Part shown: piece after piece, positions 54,547 through 64,000 of the stretch | How the letters are laid out: every line of letters begins with the position of its first letter | Numbering within the stretch: position 1 is the first letter of the stretch | Origin: Narthecium ossifragum | Lineage: Eukaryota > Streptophyta > Magnoliopsida > Dioscoreales > Nartheciaceae | Direction: 5' to 3' | NCBI GenBank assembly: GCA_963920575.1 | Contig: OY986969.1 | Span: 27,319,434-27,383,433 of the forward strand | DNA: 64,000 bases | Translations under genes and position numbers: made by a program | Notes under the pieces: model-generated | The model's input: the letters and a program-made list of their open reading frames with translations, nothing else | Databases searched by the model: none | Told to the model about the DNA's origin: nothing

Positions 54547-56667
54547 ATGGAGGAATCCAGGGGGGAGGAGAAGCCCACTATCTCATTACATGCGTTGACT
54601 GGCTATTCAGGGCCAAGGACAATGCGGGTGGTGGCTACTATTAGCAGAAAACAGATGACAGTGCTAATCGATAGTGGGTCAACCCATAACTTTATCGACG
54701 AGGATGTGGCAGGCCGCCTGGGATTGCAGGTCACACCGATCGAAGAGTTCGCAGTACGGGTAGCTAATGGGGAGAGGTTATTCTGCAAGGAAAAATATGT
54801 GGAGGTGCCCATGGAGATTCAAGGCTACAGTTTCTCGACTAACCTGTACCTGATCCCACTGCAAGGCATCGAAGTGGTGCTAGGGATCCAATGGCTTGAG
54901 GAATTGGGCTGGGTGACGTGCAACTGGAAGAAGATGTGCATGAAGTTCAAAATCGGCAGCAAGGAACAGACAATCCAAGCAAGCCAAATATTAGCAGCTA
55001 GCCGGACGGTTCCTTTACAGGTGTTGGAGCGGGAGTTTAGGGGAGGAGGGGAGCTCTTTGCTCTCCATGTAGCACCCAAGCACGAGGACGATTTCGAACC
55101 GGAGGTCCCGGAGGACGTGCGAAAAATATTGGAGGAGTTCGGGCATGTGATGGACGAACCAACCGGACTGCCACCAGAACGGGAATTCGTGCATCGGATT
55201 CCGTTGAGTGAGGGAGCAGGGCCTGTGAATATTCGACCCTACCGGTATGCCCATTTCCAGAAGAATGAGATCGAACGACAGGTTACTGATATGTTGAAGG
55301 CCGGATTGATTCGCCCCAGTTCAAGCCCATTCTCATCGCCGATTTTGTTAGTCAGGAAGAAGGATGGCACCTGGAGATTTTGTACGGATTTCAGGGGGCT
55401 CAATACCGTAACCGTGAAGGATCGGTTTCCTATCCCGACAGTGGATGACATGATAGATGAACTACACGGCCCCAGGTATTTCTCAAAGTTGGATCTGCGG
55501 GCGGGGTATCATCAGATACGGGTGCTGGAGGCGGACATCCATAAGACTGCTTTCCGTACACATAGCGGACACTACGAGTATGTAGTTATGCCGTTTGGAC
55601 TGTGCAATGCTCCATCGATGTTCCAGGCGGCTATGAACACCTTATTCAGGGCCCATCTTCGGCGCTTCATCCTGGTGTTCTTTGATGACATCTTGGTCTA
55701 CAGCAAGGAATGGAGCACCCACCTGGAACATCTAAGGTTAGTCCTCGACATCTTGTCTACTAACAAATTCTTTATCAAGCGCTCCAAGTGCGAATTTGCT
55801 AAGGAGGAAGTGGAGTATCTGGGCCATCTAATTTCACTAGAAGGTGTGAAGGCCGACCCCAAGAAAATTGAAGCAATGCAACAGTGGCCGACGCCCAAAA
55901 CGGTGACAGAGTTGCGAGGATTCCTGGGGTTGACGGGATACTACAGAAAATTTGTCAGGAACTACGGGATGATAGCTGTGCCCCTGACGAAACTACTGAA
56001 GAAAGGACAGTTTGCTTGGAACCCCGAAGCTGCCGCTGCTTTTGGAACCTTGAAGACAGCAATGTCGACGACGCCGGTGCTAGCTCTGCCCGACTTCTCA
56101 GATATCTTTGTGGTGGAAACAGACGCATCCGGGATGGGCATTGGGGCGGTCCTGATGCAACAAGGGCGGCCGATAGCATACCTCAGTAAGGCTATCGCAG
56201 CTTCTAAGAAGACTTGGTCGGCTTATGCTAAGGAGATGCTGGCGGTCTTGGAGGCGGTCCGGCTGTGGCGACCATACCTGATGGGACGAAGATTCATTAT
56301 CCAAACGGATCAACGAAGCCTAAAATACTTCCTGGAGCAGCGGGTGGTGACGCCTGAACAACAGAAGTGGGTGTCCAAGCTCCTGGGGTACGAGTATGAG
56401 ATCCGTTACAAGCCGGGCAAGGAAAACTCTGCGGCAGATGCCTTGTCTCGCCGCGAAGGGGCAGCAGAGGCGCTGGCTATGTCGGCCCCCACGGCCGGAA
56501 TCTGGGAAGAGCTGCAGACTGCCAACAAGGAAGATGATTATTTACTGGACCTGCATCAACGGAGGATAGCAGCAGAGGAAGGCCCGGGACACCGAGAGAC
56601 AGGAAAGGCACGCACAGCAATACTTGACGAAGCATTGTCAGTGAGAGGAGGATTCATCTGTTACTAA
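54547..56667 (+). CDS. pol: Retrotransposon pol, protease to RNase H part
   Basis: 706 residues, same frame as gag after the TAG at 54517-54519 and ten codons without an ATG. Protease with LIDSGSTHNFID; reverse transcriptase with RPSSSPFSSPILLVRKKDG and the active-site box FFDDILVYS; RNase H with VETDASGMGIGAVL. It stops at a TAA (56665-56667) exactly where family members continue into the integrase N-terminus (ICY-stop-GRVVVPP), so this is a nonsense change and not the natural end. Confidence 0.9.
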   Translation: MEESRGEEKPTISLHALTGYSGPRTMRVVATISRKQMTVLIDSGSTHNFIDEDVAGRLGLQVTPIEEFAVRVANGERLFCKEKYVEVPMEIQGYSFSTNLYLIPLQGIEVVLGIQWLEELGWVTCNWKKMCMKFKIGSKEQTIQASQILAASRTVPLQVLEREFRGGGELFALHVAPKHEDDFEPEVPEDVRKILEEFGHVMDEPTGLPPEREFVHRIPLSEGAGPVNIRPYRYAHFQKNEIERQVTDMLKAGLIRPSSSPFSSPILLVRKKDGTWRFCTDFRGLNTVTVKDRFPIPTVDDMIDELHGPRYFSKLDLRAGYHQIRVLEADIHKTAFRTHSGHYEYVVMPFGLCNAPSMFQAAMNTLFRAHLRRFILVFFDDILVYSKEWSTHLEHLRLVLDILSTNKFFIKRSKCEFAKEEVEYLGHLISLEGVKADPKKIEAMQQWPTPKTVTELRGFLGLTGYYRKFVRNYGMIAVPLTKLLKKGQFAWNPEAAAAFGTLKTAMSTTPVLALPDFSDIFVVETDASGMGIGAVLMQQGRPIAYLSKAIAASKKTWSAYAKEMLAVLEAVRLWRPYLMGRRFIIQTDQRSLKYFLEQRVVTPEQQKWVSKLLGYEYEIRYKPGKENSAADALSRREGAAEALAMSAPTAGIWEELQTANKEDDYLLDLHQRRIAAEEGPGHRETGKARTAILDEALSVRGGFICY

Positions 56668-58051
56668 GGGAGAGTGGTGGTGCCGCCGAGATCTGAGATT
56701 TGCCGTCAATTATTAGTGGAATACCACGATTTCACTATTGGGGGACACTCCGGGGTATTGAGAACCTACAGGAGGATCGCGCAGCAGTTTTTCTGGGAAC
56801 AAAATGCGCCGGGATGTCAAGGAGTATGTATCTACTTGTGAGGTGTGCCAGAGGAACAAACATGACACCAGGAGTCCCGCAGGGATGCTGCAACCCTTGC
56901 CGGTGCCAGCTCAAGTTTGGGAAGAAATTTCGATGGATTTCATTGAGGGATTGCCAAGGGCGGCAGGGGTGGACGTAGTGATGGTGGTAGTTGACAGACT
57001 AACCAAGTATGCTCACTTCATTCCCATGAGCCATCCATATACGGCAAACAAGGTGGCGACGGCATTCATACAGAATGTTGTCAAGTTACATGGCGTCCCT
57101 AGAAGCATTGTTAGTGATCGAGATAAGGTGTTTCTGAGCCATTTTTGGAAAGAATTCTTCAAGCAACAAGGAACCAGCCTGAAGATGAGTACAGCGTATC
57201 ACCCCCAGACGGATGGCCAGACAGAGGTTACTAACATGTCTCTTGAACGGTACCTCCGATGTTTCGCAAGCCAACAACCGAGGCGATGGATAGAATTTTT
57301 ACCATGGGCGGAATATTGGTATAACACCACATGCCATAGCTCGACTGGTATGACACCTTTTGAAGCAGTTTACGGCCGACCACCACCGGGAATTCCTCAT
57401 TACTTGGCTGGCGTGTCTCCGGTCGCGGAAGTGGATCGGGCTTTGGGTGAGCGGGATGAGGTGATCCGGCTTCTTAAAGATAACCTTCATAAATCAATCA
57501 ACCGTACCAAGCAACGAGCTGATGAGCACAGGCGGGAGGAAGTATTTGAAGCAGGCGACTGGGTGTACTTACGGCTTCAACCATATCGTCAAAGTACGGT
57601 TTTTCGCAGAGCACACCAAAAGTTGGCCAGCAGATTCTTCGGGCCGTACCAGATTGTTGCTCGACTCGGTGCAGTGGCGAACCGTTTGGCCATGCCTGAA
57701 ACAGCAAAAATTCACCCGGTGTTCCATGTTTCGCTGTTGAGGCGTCGATTGGGACGGGATGCACCAATAACTGTTGAAGCTCCACCGTGTACTGAGGATG
57801 GCGTTCCGGTCCTAGCTCCAGAGTTCATTCAAGACTATAGATGGGTGAAGCAAGGACGGCACTATATCACAGAAGCTCTCGTCAAATGGTCAAGCCTGGG
57901 ATCAGAAGACGCTACTTGGGAGGATGTGGAGGTCCTCCGACGCCAATTTCCTTCTTTAGTCCTTGAGGACAAGGACATTCTTCCAGGGGGGGTGAATGAT
58001 AGGCAGCCACGACCAGTTCGGTCGCGCAAGCCTAATCCACGCTATCTTTAG
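56668..58051 (+). CDS. pol: Retrotransposon integrase and chromodomain part, out of frame
   Basis: After the stop the frame continues through GGHSGVLRTYRRIAQQFFWE (zinc-finger part of integrase), then shifts by +1 near 56795-56803; the open part with ATG is 56804-58051. It contains CEVCQRNK, the core with MDFIEGLP and SDRDKVF and TDGQTE, a GPY/F module (RFFGPYQIV) and a chromodomain-like end (ALVKWSSLGSEDATWEDVE). The last 18 codons and the stop lie inside the right LTR. Confidence 0.85.
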
Positions 58052-58383
58052 CTTGTTGTTAAGAGTCCTAGTTGATCATTAATGCTAGTAGTAAGAAAAG
58101 GGCTGGATTAGTATGTGGTAGTTATCTTGATTGGGTAAGGCCTATGCTGCTTGTAGCGTACGGCTTAGGAGTGATCAGTCGGACTAGTGGACGGTTGTGA
58201 TTTAGGAGGTCATGGAGTCATTAGGGTTTGGGTATTTAAGAGTTGAAGTCCTGTAATTCATTATCTTCTTTATAATAGAAAAGACAGGGGTTTCCAGCCA
58301 TTAATTGGATCAGGGGTGTGCCTCCACCATTAAGAGAGGGCGATCTTGTGCTGCAGACGTCTGCTGCGGCCTCGATCTTATCA
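57997..58383 (+). repeat. Right LTR
   Basis: 387 bp, same ends as the left LTR. Its first 55 bases also encode the end of the pol frame. Confidence 0.95.
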
Positions 58384-59960
58384 ATCTTCTACTTCTTCTT
58401 CTCTTTTACACTAAATTTGATTTCATCACAAAGGTGATCTGTATAAACACTAGCTGTCAACGACTTCTTGGTATACTTTGTTTCTGGCCATTTTCTGATG
58501 GATGGCTACTTAATAATAACAGTATTGCAACAGTGGATGAAAGTGACGAAGTGCTTGTCTATGAATGTGGCTTCGAACTTTCCTAATTTTATATGTGGTT
58601 CTAGAGTTCCACAATTAAATATGGTAGTTGCGGAATTCTCGAGCGCACGTATTGGCCACCATACCAGATACATGTCGACTCATTGATCCAAAAGTAAACA
58701 TGTATACTCTATTTCTACTTTACGCATGTTAAGTAATCAATCGTTGGTGGCACTGCAACAGCGCTTTGTATACTGTAAGCAAATTAGAACCAAAAGGCCA
58801 AAGAAGAACTATGAACGCTGCACACAAGTGCCTGTCTAGGTACTTATATAGAATCGCTCTTTCGTTACCAGCCTAATTAAGCTAGGATGTATACAGCAGC
58901 CCTTGAGTATCTCAATGATTAACTGGTACCATGTGGTGGTGATGTGTGTTGGGCTTGGGGTCTAATCCCCAAGCCTCCAAATTTGTTGGAGATGCAGGGC
59001 ATTTGCCCCCTTAAGCCTGGATAAAACGTTTGATTAACTAATAAAACATCTAATTAAACTTCGATTAAAGACTCAATTATTTAAAAAGAAACATTCGAAA
59101 GAAGCATGAATGCTAGGTTGCATGTTTGTGTCAAGCACAATTGGCAGGGCTGGTACCATTATGTTTTATCTCTTTCTTCATTCTTGGAAAATGAGGTTGG
59201 GACTTGAGAGGAGTTCAAATCTCTGAACCTTGGAGGTTATCTTTGCACCATAGGGTATAGATTGATCGAGAATATCAGGTATGTACAGCAACAGAAACAA
59301 GTCATCAAGCAGTGAACTTCTCTCCTAGTGACAATCCACTAGCGCTGTAATATCCGCCAATAAATGAAATGAAAGGACAAACCAAGAAATACCTAAACTA
59401 AAATAAACTTTAATTTGCTAGCTAGATATCGGCTTTAGTAGAATGCTGCTGTAGACGGAGACTCATGTTAATTAATCAATTCTCTTCTGAATTAGTTAAA
59501 TATCATTTGACATTCCTTATGTAGCTTGTTACCACTTATTAATTAGCAAGTTCTTCAGATCTCACACTATGACTTTATTTATATGCTAGAAGTCAGGAAG
59601 CAATATATATGTGATCCGCATAGAGTGCCAATTCCAAACACAAGTTACACAATTATGTGTGTATATCTTTGGACCACACATTCTTCACTAAACGTTGAAG
59701 ACAAATTTTTTTACGCGTAGAAACCCATATAAATTAGCTGAAAGGAATTACAAGGAAAGCCAAGCAATGCAGACACAACAAACGTTACAAACCACATATA
59801 TATGCTCCTCTTCTTATGCCTAAACCCCATCACAAACATGACAGACGGCGGCGGCAATAAGATCGGACATACTTATTGAATTGAAAGCAAGCAAGCATGC
59901 ACACGTACGTAAATAAAGATCGATACACCTGCAGCAACTTTAGCCATAGTAGTACGTATA
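58384..59960. other. Intergenic region; SINE-like repeat at 58910-59050
   Basis: No gene. 58910-59050 has GGGGTCTAATCCCCAAGC and CCTCCAAATTTGTTGGAG and ends in GATTAACTAATAAAACA, similar to 12430-12560. Confidence 0.4.
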
Positions 59961-59963
59961 TAA

Positions 59964-60617
59964 TTAACGGCGAACCACGTTGCCGTAGATGCGGGCATTG
60001 TTATCCCTTCCAGCCTGATTTCCGGCTCCCATCCGGACACCGCCCCGACCACCACTGACATCGTTGTCGAAAACCTCCATGTTGTTGTTTCTGCCTGCCT
60101 TGTTACCAGTGGCAATGTCCACATCGTCACAGGCACCCACCACACGGTTGCGATAAACCGCCATATTGTTATCGTTGCAGGCATCATTCTCCGCACCAAT
60201 CCGCACGCGAGAACTGCCCGCGCCGCCCACCACGTCGTTGCAGAATACATCCATATTGCTGTCACGGCCGGCACTATTCCCGACGCCTATGTCGACGTTC
60301 CCGTTGGCATCTCTGATGCGATTGTTATAGATATTGTTCTGCGAATTACGGCCGGCACGCCCGCCGACGCCGATGCGTGCCCTCCCACGGCCCCCGATAA
60401 CGTCGTTGTCGTAGATTTCATCTCTAGAGTCTTGCCCGGCGTAGTTGTCGTTGCCAATTTGGACATCAGCATATGGGCAGCCCTCGCAGCAGCAGGGGCG
60501 GGCGCGTCGGCATGTTGGTAGGCAATCCTGCAAAACATATATACGGAATCTGCTTAGCCGGCCACCATTTTGTCAAACAAACTAGAGATTTGATCAGAGG
60601 AAAGGAGATTATACCAT
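59964..60617 (-). CDS. Branch 1 Asn/Gly-rich 28-residue repeat protein
   Basis: Two exons: start codon alone (60617..60615) and 60527..59964; 188 residues. The 87-bp phase-0 intron starts GTATAATCTC and ends GTTTTGCAG; unlike in the sisters it has no long CT run. The N-terminus MDCLPTCRRARPCCCEGC fits C-x3-C-x4-P-C-x3-G-C. The six 28-residue repeats are the clearest in the window: halves such as NNIYNNRIRDA, MDVFCNDVVGG, MAVYRNRVVGA and MEVFDNDVSGG alternate with VGNSAGRDSN and TGNKAGRNNN. It ends RIYGNVVRR. Intact, no signal peptide or membrane segment. Used here as the reference for the repeat. Function unknown; beta-solenoid inferred. Confidence 0.85.
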
Positions 60618-60714
60618 TTCGTACGTCAAACAAACAAGAGATGTGATCAGAGGAAATTAAGGAGATTATAGCTAGGTGATCAGTAACAAATTTAGCAGAA
60701 GGAGATAGATCGAA

Positions 60715-60765
60715 GGTTATTCGAATTGGGATGCTTCAGAAGAGCAGATGGATAATGCTTATATA
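60715..60765 (-). promoter_or_regulatory. TATA box and conserved leader of branch 1 gene 59964-60617
   Basis: On the minus strand TATATAA (60765..60759) is followed by GCATTATCCATCTGCTCTTC and TGAAGCATCCCAATTCGAAT, nearly identical to 31027-31077 although the genes are 29 kb apart and in opposite orientation. Confidence 0.8.
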
Positions 60766-61314
60766 ACCATTAGCTAGTCGCTAGTGTGAACGGGTGCTAG
60801 TTTGGTAATCAATTGCAGTATATCATAAGACTTGATAACAATATTGACTTGCATATATATAACAAGACCTGAATAAGGAGAGGCCATTCTGCTCAAAAAA
60901 TAAAAAATTAGCTAGGAGCGGTCAAAGTCTTTTAACGAATACGCCATAGCTAGCTGTATTCATGTCGATGTCTTCCTTTTCGATACTTACCTGCCAATTA
61001 TGAGTGTCTTACTTAACCAATATAATGCACCACCTAATCCCTTAAATTTAGGTCTGATTTTCTACAGAATTAATAAGAAAGTGTCACATCTTCCAGGAGA
61101 GCACCGGCACCGATTTAATTTTTACAAGTAATACCTCTGGTCTTTGTTTATATAGGATATTAACTGTCGCTTCATAATTGAGCTAGCCTTTTCCGTGTTG
61201 TTTTGAGCAAAACTAATTAAACTTCTTGTCTAGTTTCTTTAAATCTGGTTTATCACCACACTGGCACAAGATTAGTGGAGACGATGAGAGCTTACTTCCA
61301 TTGCTCATCATTGT

Positions 61315-62345
61315 TCACCCATAGAATAAAAATAAAAATGGCACGTTTTTCCTCTTTTCTTTATTCTTTTTTGTTTTGATAATTAAATCAAGGAATTATA
61401 ATAATAATTAGGAATTCTTTATTTTAATGACATGAGTTTAACTATTAAGATTTATGGAGAGAGAGGGAGGGGGGTGGCATTGGCTCCCAGTAACAAACAG
61501 TTCATGGGCATCAACACAAAACCACCGAGAAGCACCATCACCGACCCCATATATATATGATATACCCATAAAATTACAAAAGAGCTGATGAACCTCCCTG
61601 GAGATCCATTGAGCTTGCGATGTAGACAAGGTTTTGTTTTATGAATATGGTACGCAAGTTGAGGGAGGCGATGACATTTCTGGGAGAAAATTGATTGTCC
61701 AAGTGTCCTACCCGACAGATGAAAAAGAGAGGCTTCTTGGGTATAGGCAATTATTCTCTAATCTGGTTTTAATTATATTATTGCTGCACGCGTATGAATC
61801 TTTTTCATGTGGCAATTATTCTTTCAGGCAATTATTTTTGTTTATGGCCTTGGCAAGATAAAGGAGTAGATAGATATTTCTTGTACTGGACTTGCTAGCT
61901 TATTAGCCTGGTGAGACTTTGTTCAACACCTTATTACTGATTATTTTAGGACCAATGCAGGCCAGGAAGTAGAGGCAACCACCCAATGAACTAAGTAGCA
62001 AAGTAGACGTGTTCTGATAGAGGCATTGTCCTTCATTTCTCTTATTTCCATCGTCATTAACTTGCATTGTCCAAGTCAAGCTAATTGGTTGCAGGTCTTA
62101 TTTAATCTGAGTCTTTGCCTTTCGTCTTTGTTTATGCACTTGGGTCATATATATATGCTAGTCGATCGATGAGTGCTAATCTTCCAGGTCAGTGTCATGA
62201 TTATATTCTTTCTATTCTAATGGTGTAACCCTACTAGTGTGGTTATCGGTCCGAGTAGTCTTTAATTATGGGATGGATTTTAAACCATGCCTACTAGATG
62301 TTTGTAATGTTGATCCAGCAACGCTACTCGCTTGCATGTTGTCAT
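61315..62345. repeat. Segmental duplication, copy 2 (partner 19830-21420)
   Basis: Near-identical to 19830-21420. It carries an extra about 170 bp near 61345-61515 and lacks the 20187-20450 segment and two of the three tail units. The short conserved frame reads EYGTQVEGG...VSYPTDEKERLLGY. Confidence 0.85.
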
Positions 62346-62511
62346 AATACGACGACCAAGTCTGTGTTTTTTTCCCGTGTCTCATCGATTCTCCTTACAT
62401 AACAGCACCATCATAATAATCAACTTCGCCAAACACATCATCTTCTCCGTTCTCACAGACATGCGCGCGCGCGCACATGACATATGTTAGCTTGATGATA
62501 ATATAACATAA

Positions 62512-62890
62512 GTGTTGGGGATTAGGCGGGGATGAAACCAGGATGGAAAATCAAAAGGAAATAAGGAGAAAAGAGACGCCAGAATTTAACGTGGAAAAAA
62601 ACCTTCCGGCAAATCACCGCAAAGGAAAAAAAACCACGGAAAGAAGAGCTTCACTATATGATGAGACTTACAAGACTCAATCTCTCAACTCTCACATATA
62701 AAACTCTCTCATCCCTCCCATATACATTCACTTAAGGAATGCCCAAACCTTCTTCTTCTACGAAGAACTACCGAGAACTCTCTCTGCCTTCTTGCTTTCT
62801 CTCAAGCCCTAATACCTCTCTCTAGGCCTCCAAGATAAGAATTCACGTTCTCATCTATCTCCCCCTTAAACCCTAACATGTATCCTAACC
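62512..62890. repeat. Dispersed repeat, copy 1 (partner 63667-63905)
   Basis: TGTTGGGGATT, AATTTAACGTGGAAAAAAAC, CAAGACTCAATCTCTCAACTC and TCCCTCCCATATACATTCAC recur at 63667-63905 with substitutions. TGTTRGG starts and the phrase with AACGTGGAAAAA are common in plant LTR-type repeats, but ends were not resolved. Confidence 0.6.
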
Positions 62891-63163
62891 TTAAATAGCC
62901 TCAATCGGATTGATTTAAGCCGTTAGATCAAAGCCAGTTTTGCATCTCGTCGGTTTCGGATCGATCCGAGAGAGGTATGGATCGATCCACTTTGCCAGAC
63001 TGCAAATACGACTCTGGAAAGAACGTTCGTATCGATCCAGATAAGTATGGATCGATCCGGACTCACTTTGGATCGATCCAGCAAGACCTTGGATCGATCC
63101 AAGCTCCAGAATGAGCCCAAAAACAACAACCATCACTTTGTTCTCCGTTGAAGTCGCTGCCAG

Positions 63164-63580
63164 TAGGGGTGAGCATTCGGTTCTCGGTCCAGAACCGAAG
63201 AACCGAATTTTTTTCGGTTCTATTTTTAGAGAACCGAATCGAACTTATGAAGGAACCGAACCGAACCGAACTTATGAAGAAACCGAACCGAACCGAACTT
63301 TTTGGAACCAAACTTTTTGGAACCGAACCGAACCGAATTTTTGTTCGGTTCTGCACCGAACCGAACTTTTTAGATCATAGGTTCATAGGCTAAGACATGT
63401 ATGAAAACTTCGGTTCTGACCCAAACTTTTTTTAAAGAACCGAACCCGAACCGAAACCCGAACTTTTCATACATGCCAAAACCGAACCGAACCGAAAAAC
63501 CGAAAAAACCAAACCGAATGGACCGAACTAATTCGGTTCGGTTCGGTTCTTCGGGTTCGGTTCGGTTCTGCTCACCCCTA
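63164..63580. mobile_element. hAT-type MITE filled with AACCGAACCGAA-like repeats
   Basis: Perfect 8-bp target duplication GCTGCCAG at 63156-63163 and 63581-63588; ends TAGGGGTGAGC in inverted orientation. Second copy of the element at 28576-28964. The flanking sequence belongs to an intergenic region with several AGGATCGATCCA-like words (62960-63110). Confidence 0.9.
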
Positions 63581-63666
63581 GCTGCCAGCCTCATGAGGAG
63601 GGATTTTCCCAACAATAAGCACCCATAGCCTTTATAATTAGGTTGATCATCATACTGTCCATCGTG

Positions 63667-63905
63667 TTAGGAATTTGATGGTAAGGGATCCAAGATGGGA
63701 AAGCAAGAGAATAAGGAGAAGACACCATATTTAACGTGAAAAACCTTTCGACAAATTGCCGCAAAGGAAAAACCACGGAAAGAGAGAAAACTTCAATATA
63801 GGAGATTTACAAGACTCAATATCTCAACTCTCACATATAAATCTCTCTTATCCCTCCCATATATATTCACTCAAGGGAATGCCGAACATCTTCTTCTACT
63901 TCTAC
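63667..63905. repeat. Dispersed repeat, copy 2 (partner 62512-62890)
   Basis: See 62512-62890. The window ends in CT-rich sequence without a recognisable gene. Confidence 0.6.
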
Positions 63906-64000
63906 AGAGAGCTCTCTCTCTCTCTCTGCCTCTCTGCTTTCTCTCAAGCCTCTACATCCAACTTCTTCTTGGCCGCCACACGCTGCTTCCTATCAAGCCT

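Larger units (their letters stand above)
52902..58383 (+). mobile_element. Ty3/gypsy chromovirus-type LTR retrotransposon
   Basis: Two 387-bp LTRs (52902-53288 and 57997-58383) begin TGATAGGCAG and end CTTATCA, with three differences between them. A primer site complementary to initiator tRNA-Met follows the left LTR, and a G-rich polypurine tract precedes the right one. Internal order: gag with zinc knuckle, protease, reverse transcriptase, RNase H, integrase, chromodomain. The flanks TTCTT and ATCTT agree at four of five bases as target duplication. The coding region is broken by stops and a frame change (see the parts), so it is probably not autonomous despite its youth. Confidence 0.95.

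Overview
The window is nuclear DNA from a flowering plant. The evidence is spliceosomal GT-AG introns, AT-rich intergenic sequence around GC-richer exons, a plant-type actin gene with the usual intron positions, a fragment of a MUR3-like GT47 glycosyltransferase, a chromodomain-bearing Ty3/gypsy element with an initiator-tRNA-Met primer site, L1-type LINE fragments with RNase H and DUF4283-like domains, and hAT-type and PIF-like MITEs. GC-rich coding sequence and many (GA)n and CTAG-rich stretches look monocot-like, but I cannot name the species.

The main content is a cluster of about 14 members of what looks like one undescribed protein superfamily, in three branches. Branch 1 has four complete genes (3752-4452 minus, 31135-31893 plus, 37354-38039 plus, 59964-60617 minus) and one gene cut by the left edge (1-22 minus). 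These encode proteins of about 190 residues: a short Cys-rich N-terminus (C-x3-C-x4-P-C-x3-G-C in three of the four; the fourth has Arg in place of the Pro-side spacing variant noted in its entry) and about six imperfect 28-residue repeats rich in Asn, Gly, Arg and Val, with the periodicity of a beta-solenoid. Branch 2 has six genes (8483-9663 plus, broken; 13458-14457 plus; 17695-18703 plus; 25587-26955 minus; 41973-43916 plus; 46814-47260 minus). These carry Pro/Gln-rich, probably disordered arms and end in one unit of the same repeat (core V-Y-D-N-x-V, then G-N-x-G-G-R, then G-N-x-V-x-R); one gene has four units. Branch 3 has three intronless genes on the minus strand (10180-10845, 47881-48276, 50261-51058) with acidic disordered N-termini and a short C-terminal strand motif ending N/G-K-I-x-N/S. 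Branches 1 and 2 share an unusual structure: the start codon is, or nearly is, an exon on its own, followed by a phase-0 intron.

Layout: 0-5 kb, tandem branch 1 genes; 5-6.6 kb, decayed GT47 fragment; 8.4-14.5 kb, two branch 2 genes and one branch 3 gene among LINE fragments; 15.2-17.1 kb, actin pseudogene broken by a retroposon; 17.7-18.7 kb, branch 2; 19.8-24.8 kb, segmental duplication, GC-rich low-complexity element and LINE; 25.6-27 kb, branch 2; 27-31 kb, MITEs and repeats; 31-38 kb, two branch 1 genes around a LINE ORF1 relic; 39.5-41.1 kb, TIR element; 42-44 kb, four-unit branch 2 gene; 46.8-51.1 kb, one branch 2 and two branch 3 genes; 52.9-58.4 kb, young but broken chromovirus; 60-60.8 kb, branch 1; 61.3-64 kb, the second copy of the segmental duplication, a hAT MITE and dispersed repeats.

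How the genes may work together is inference. The shared repeat suggests branch 1 forms a solenoid or fibre core and branch 2 proteins are disordered arms ending in a compatible cap, with branch 3 as acidic partners. Nothing in the sequence fixes a function.
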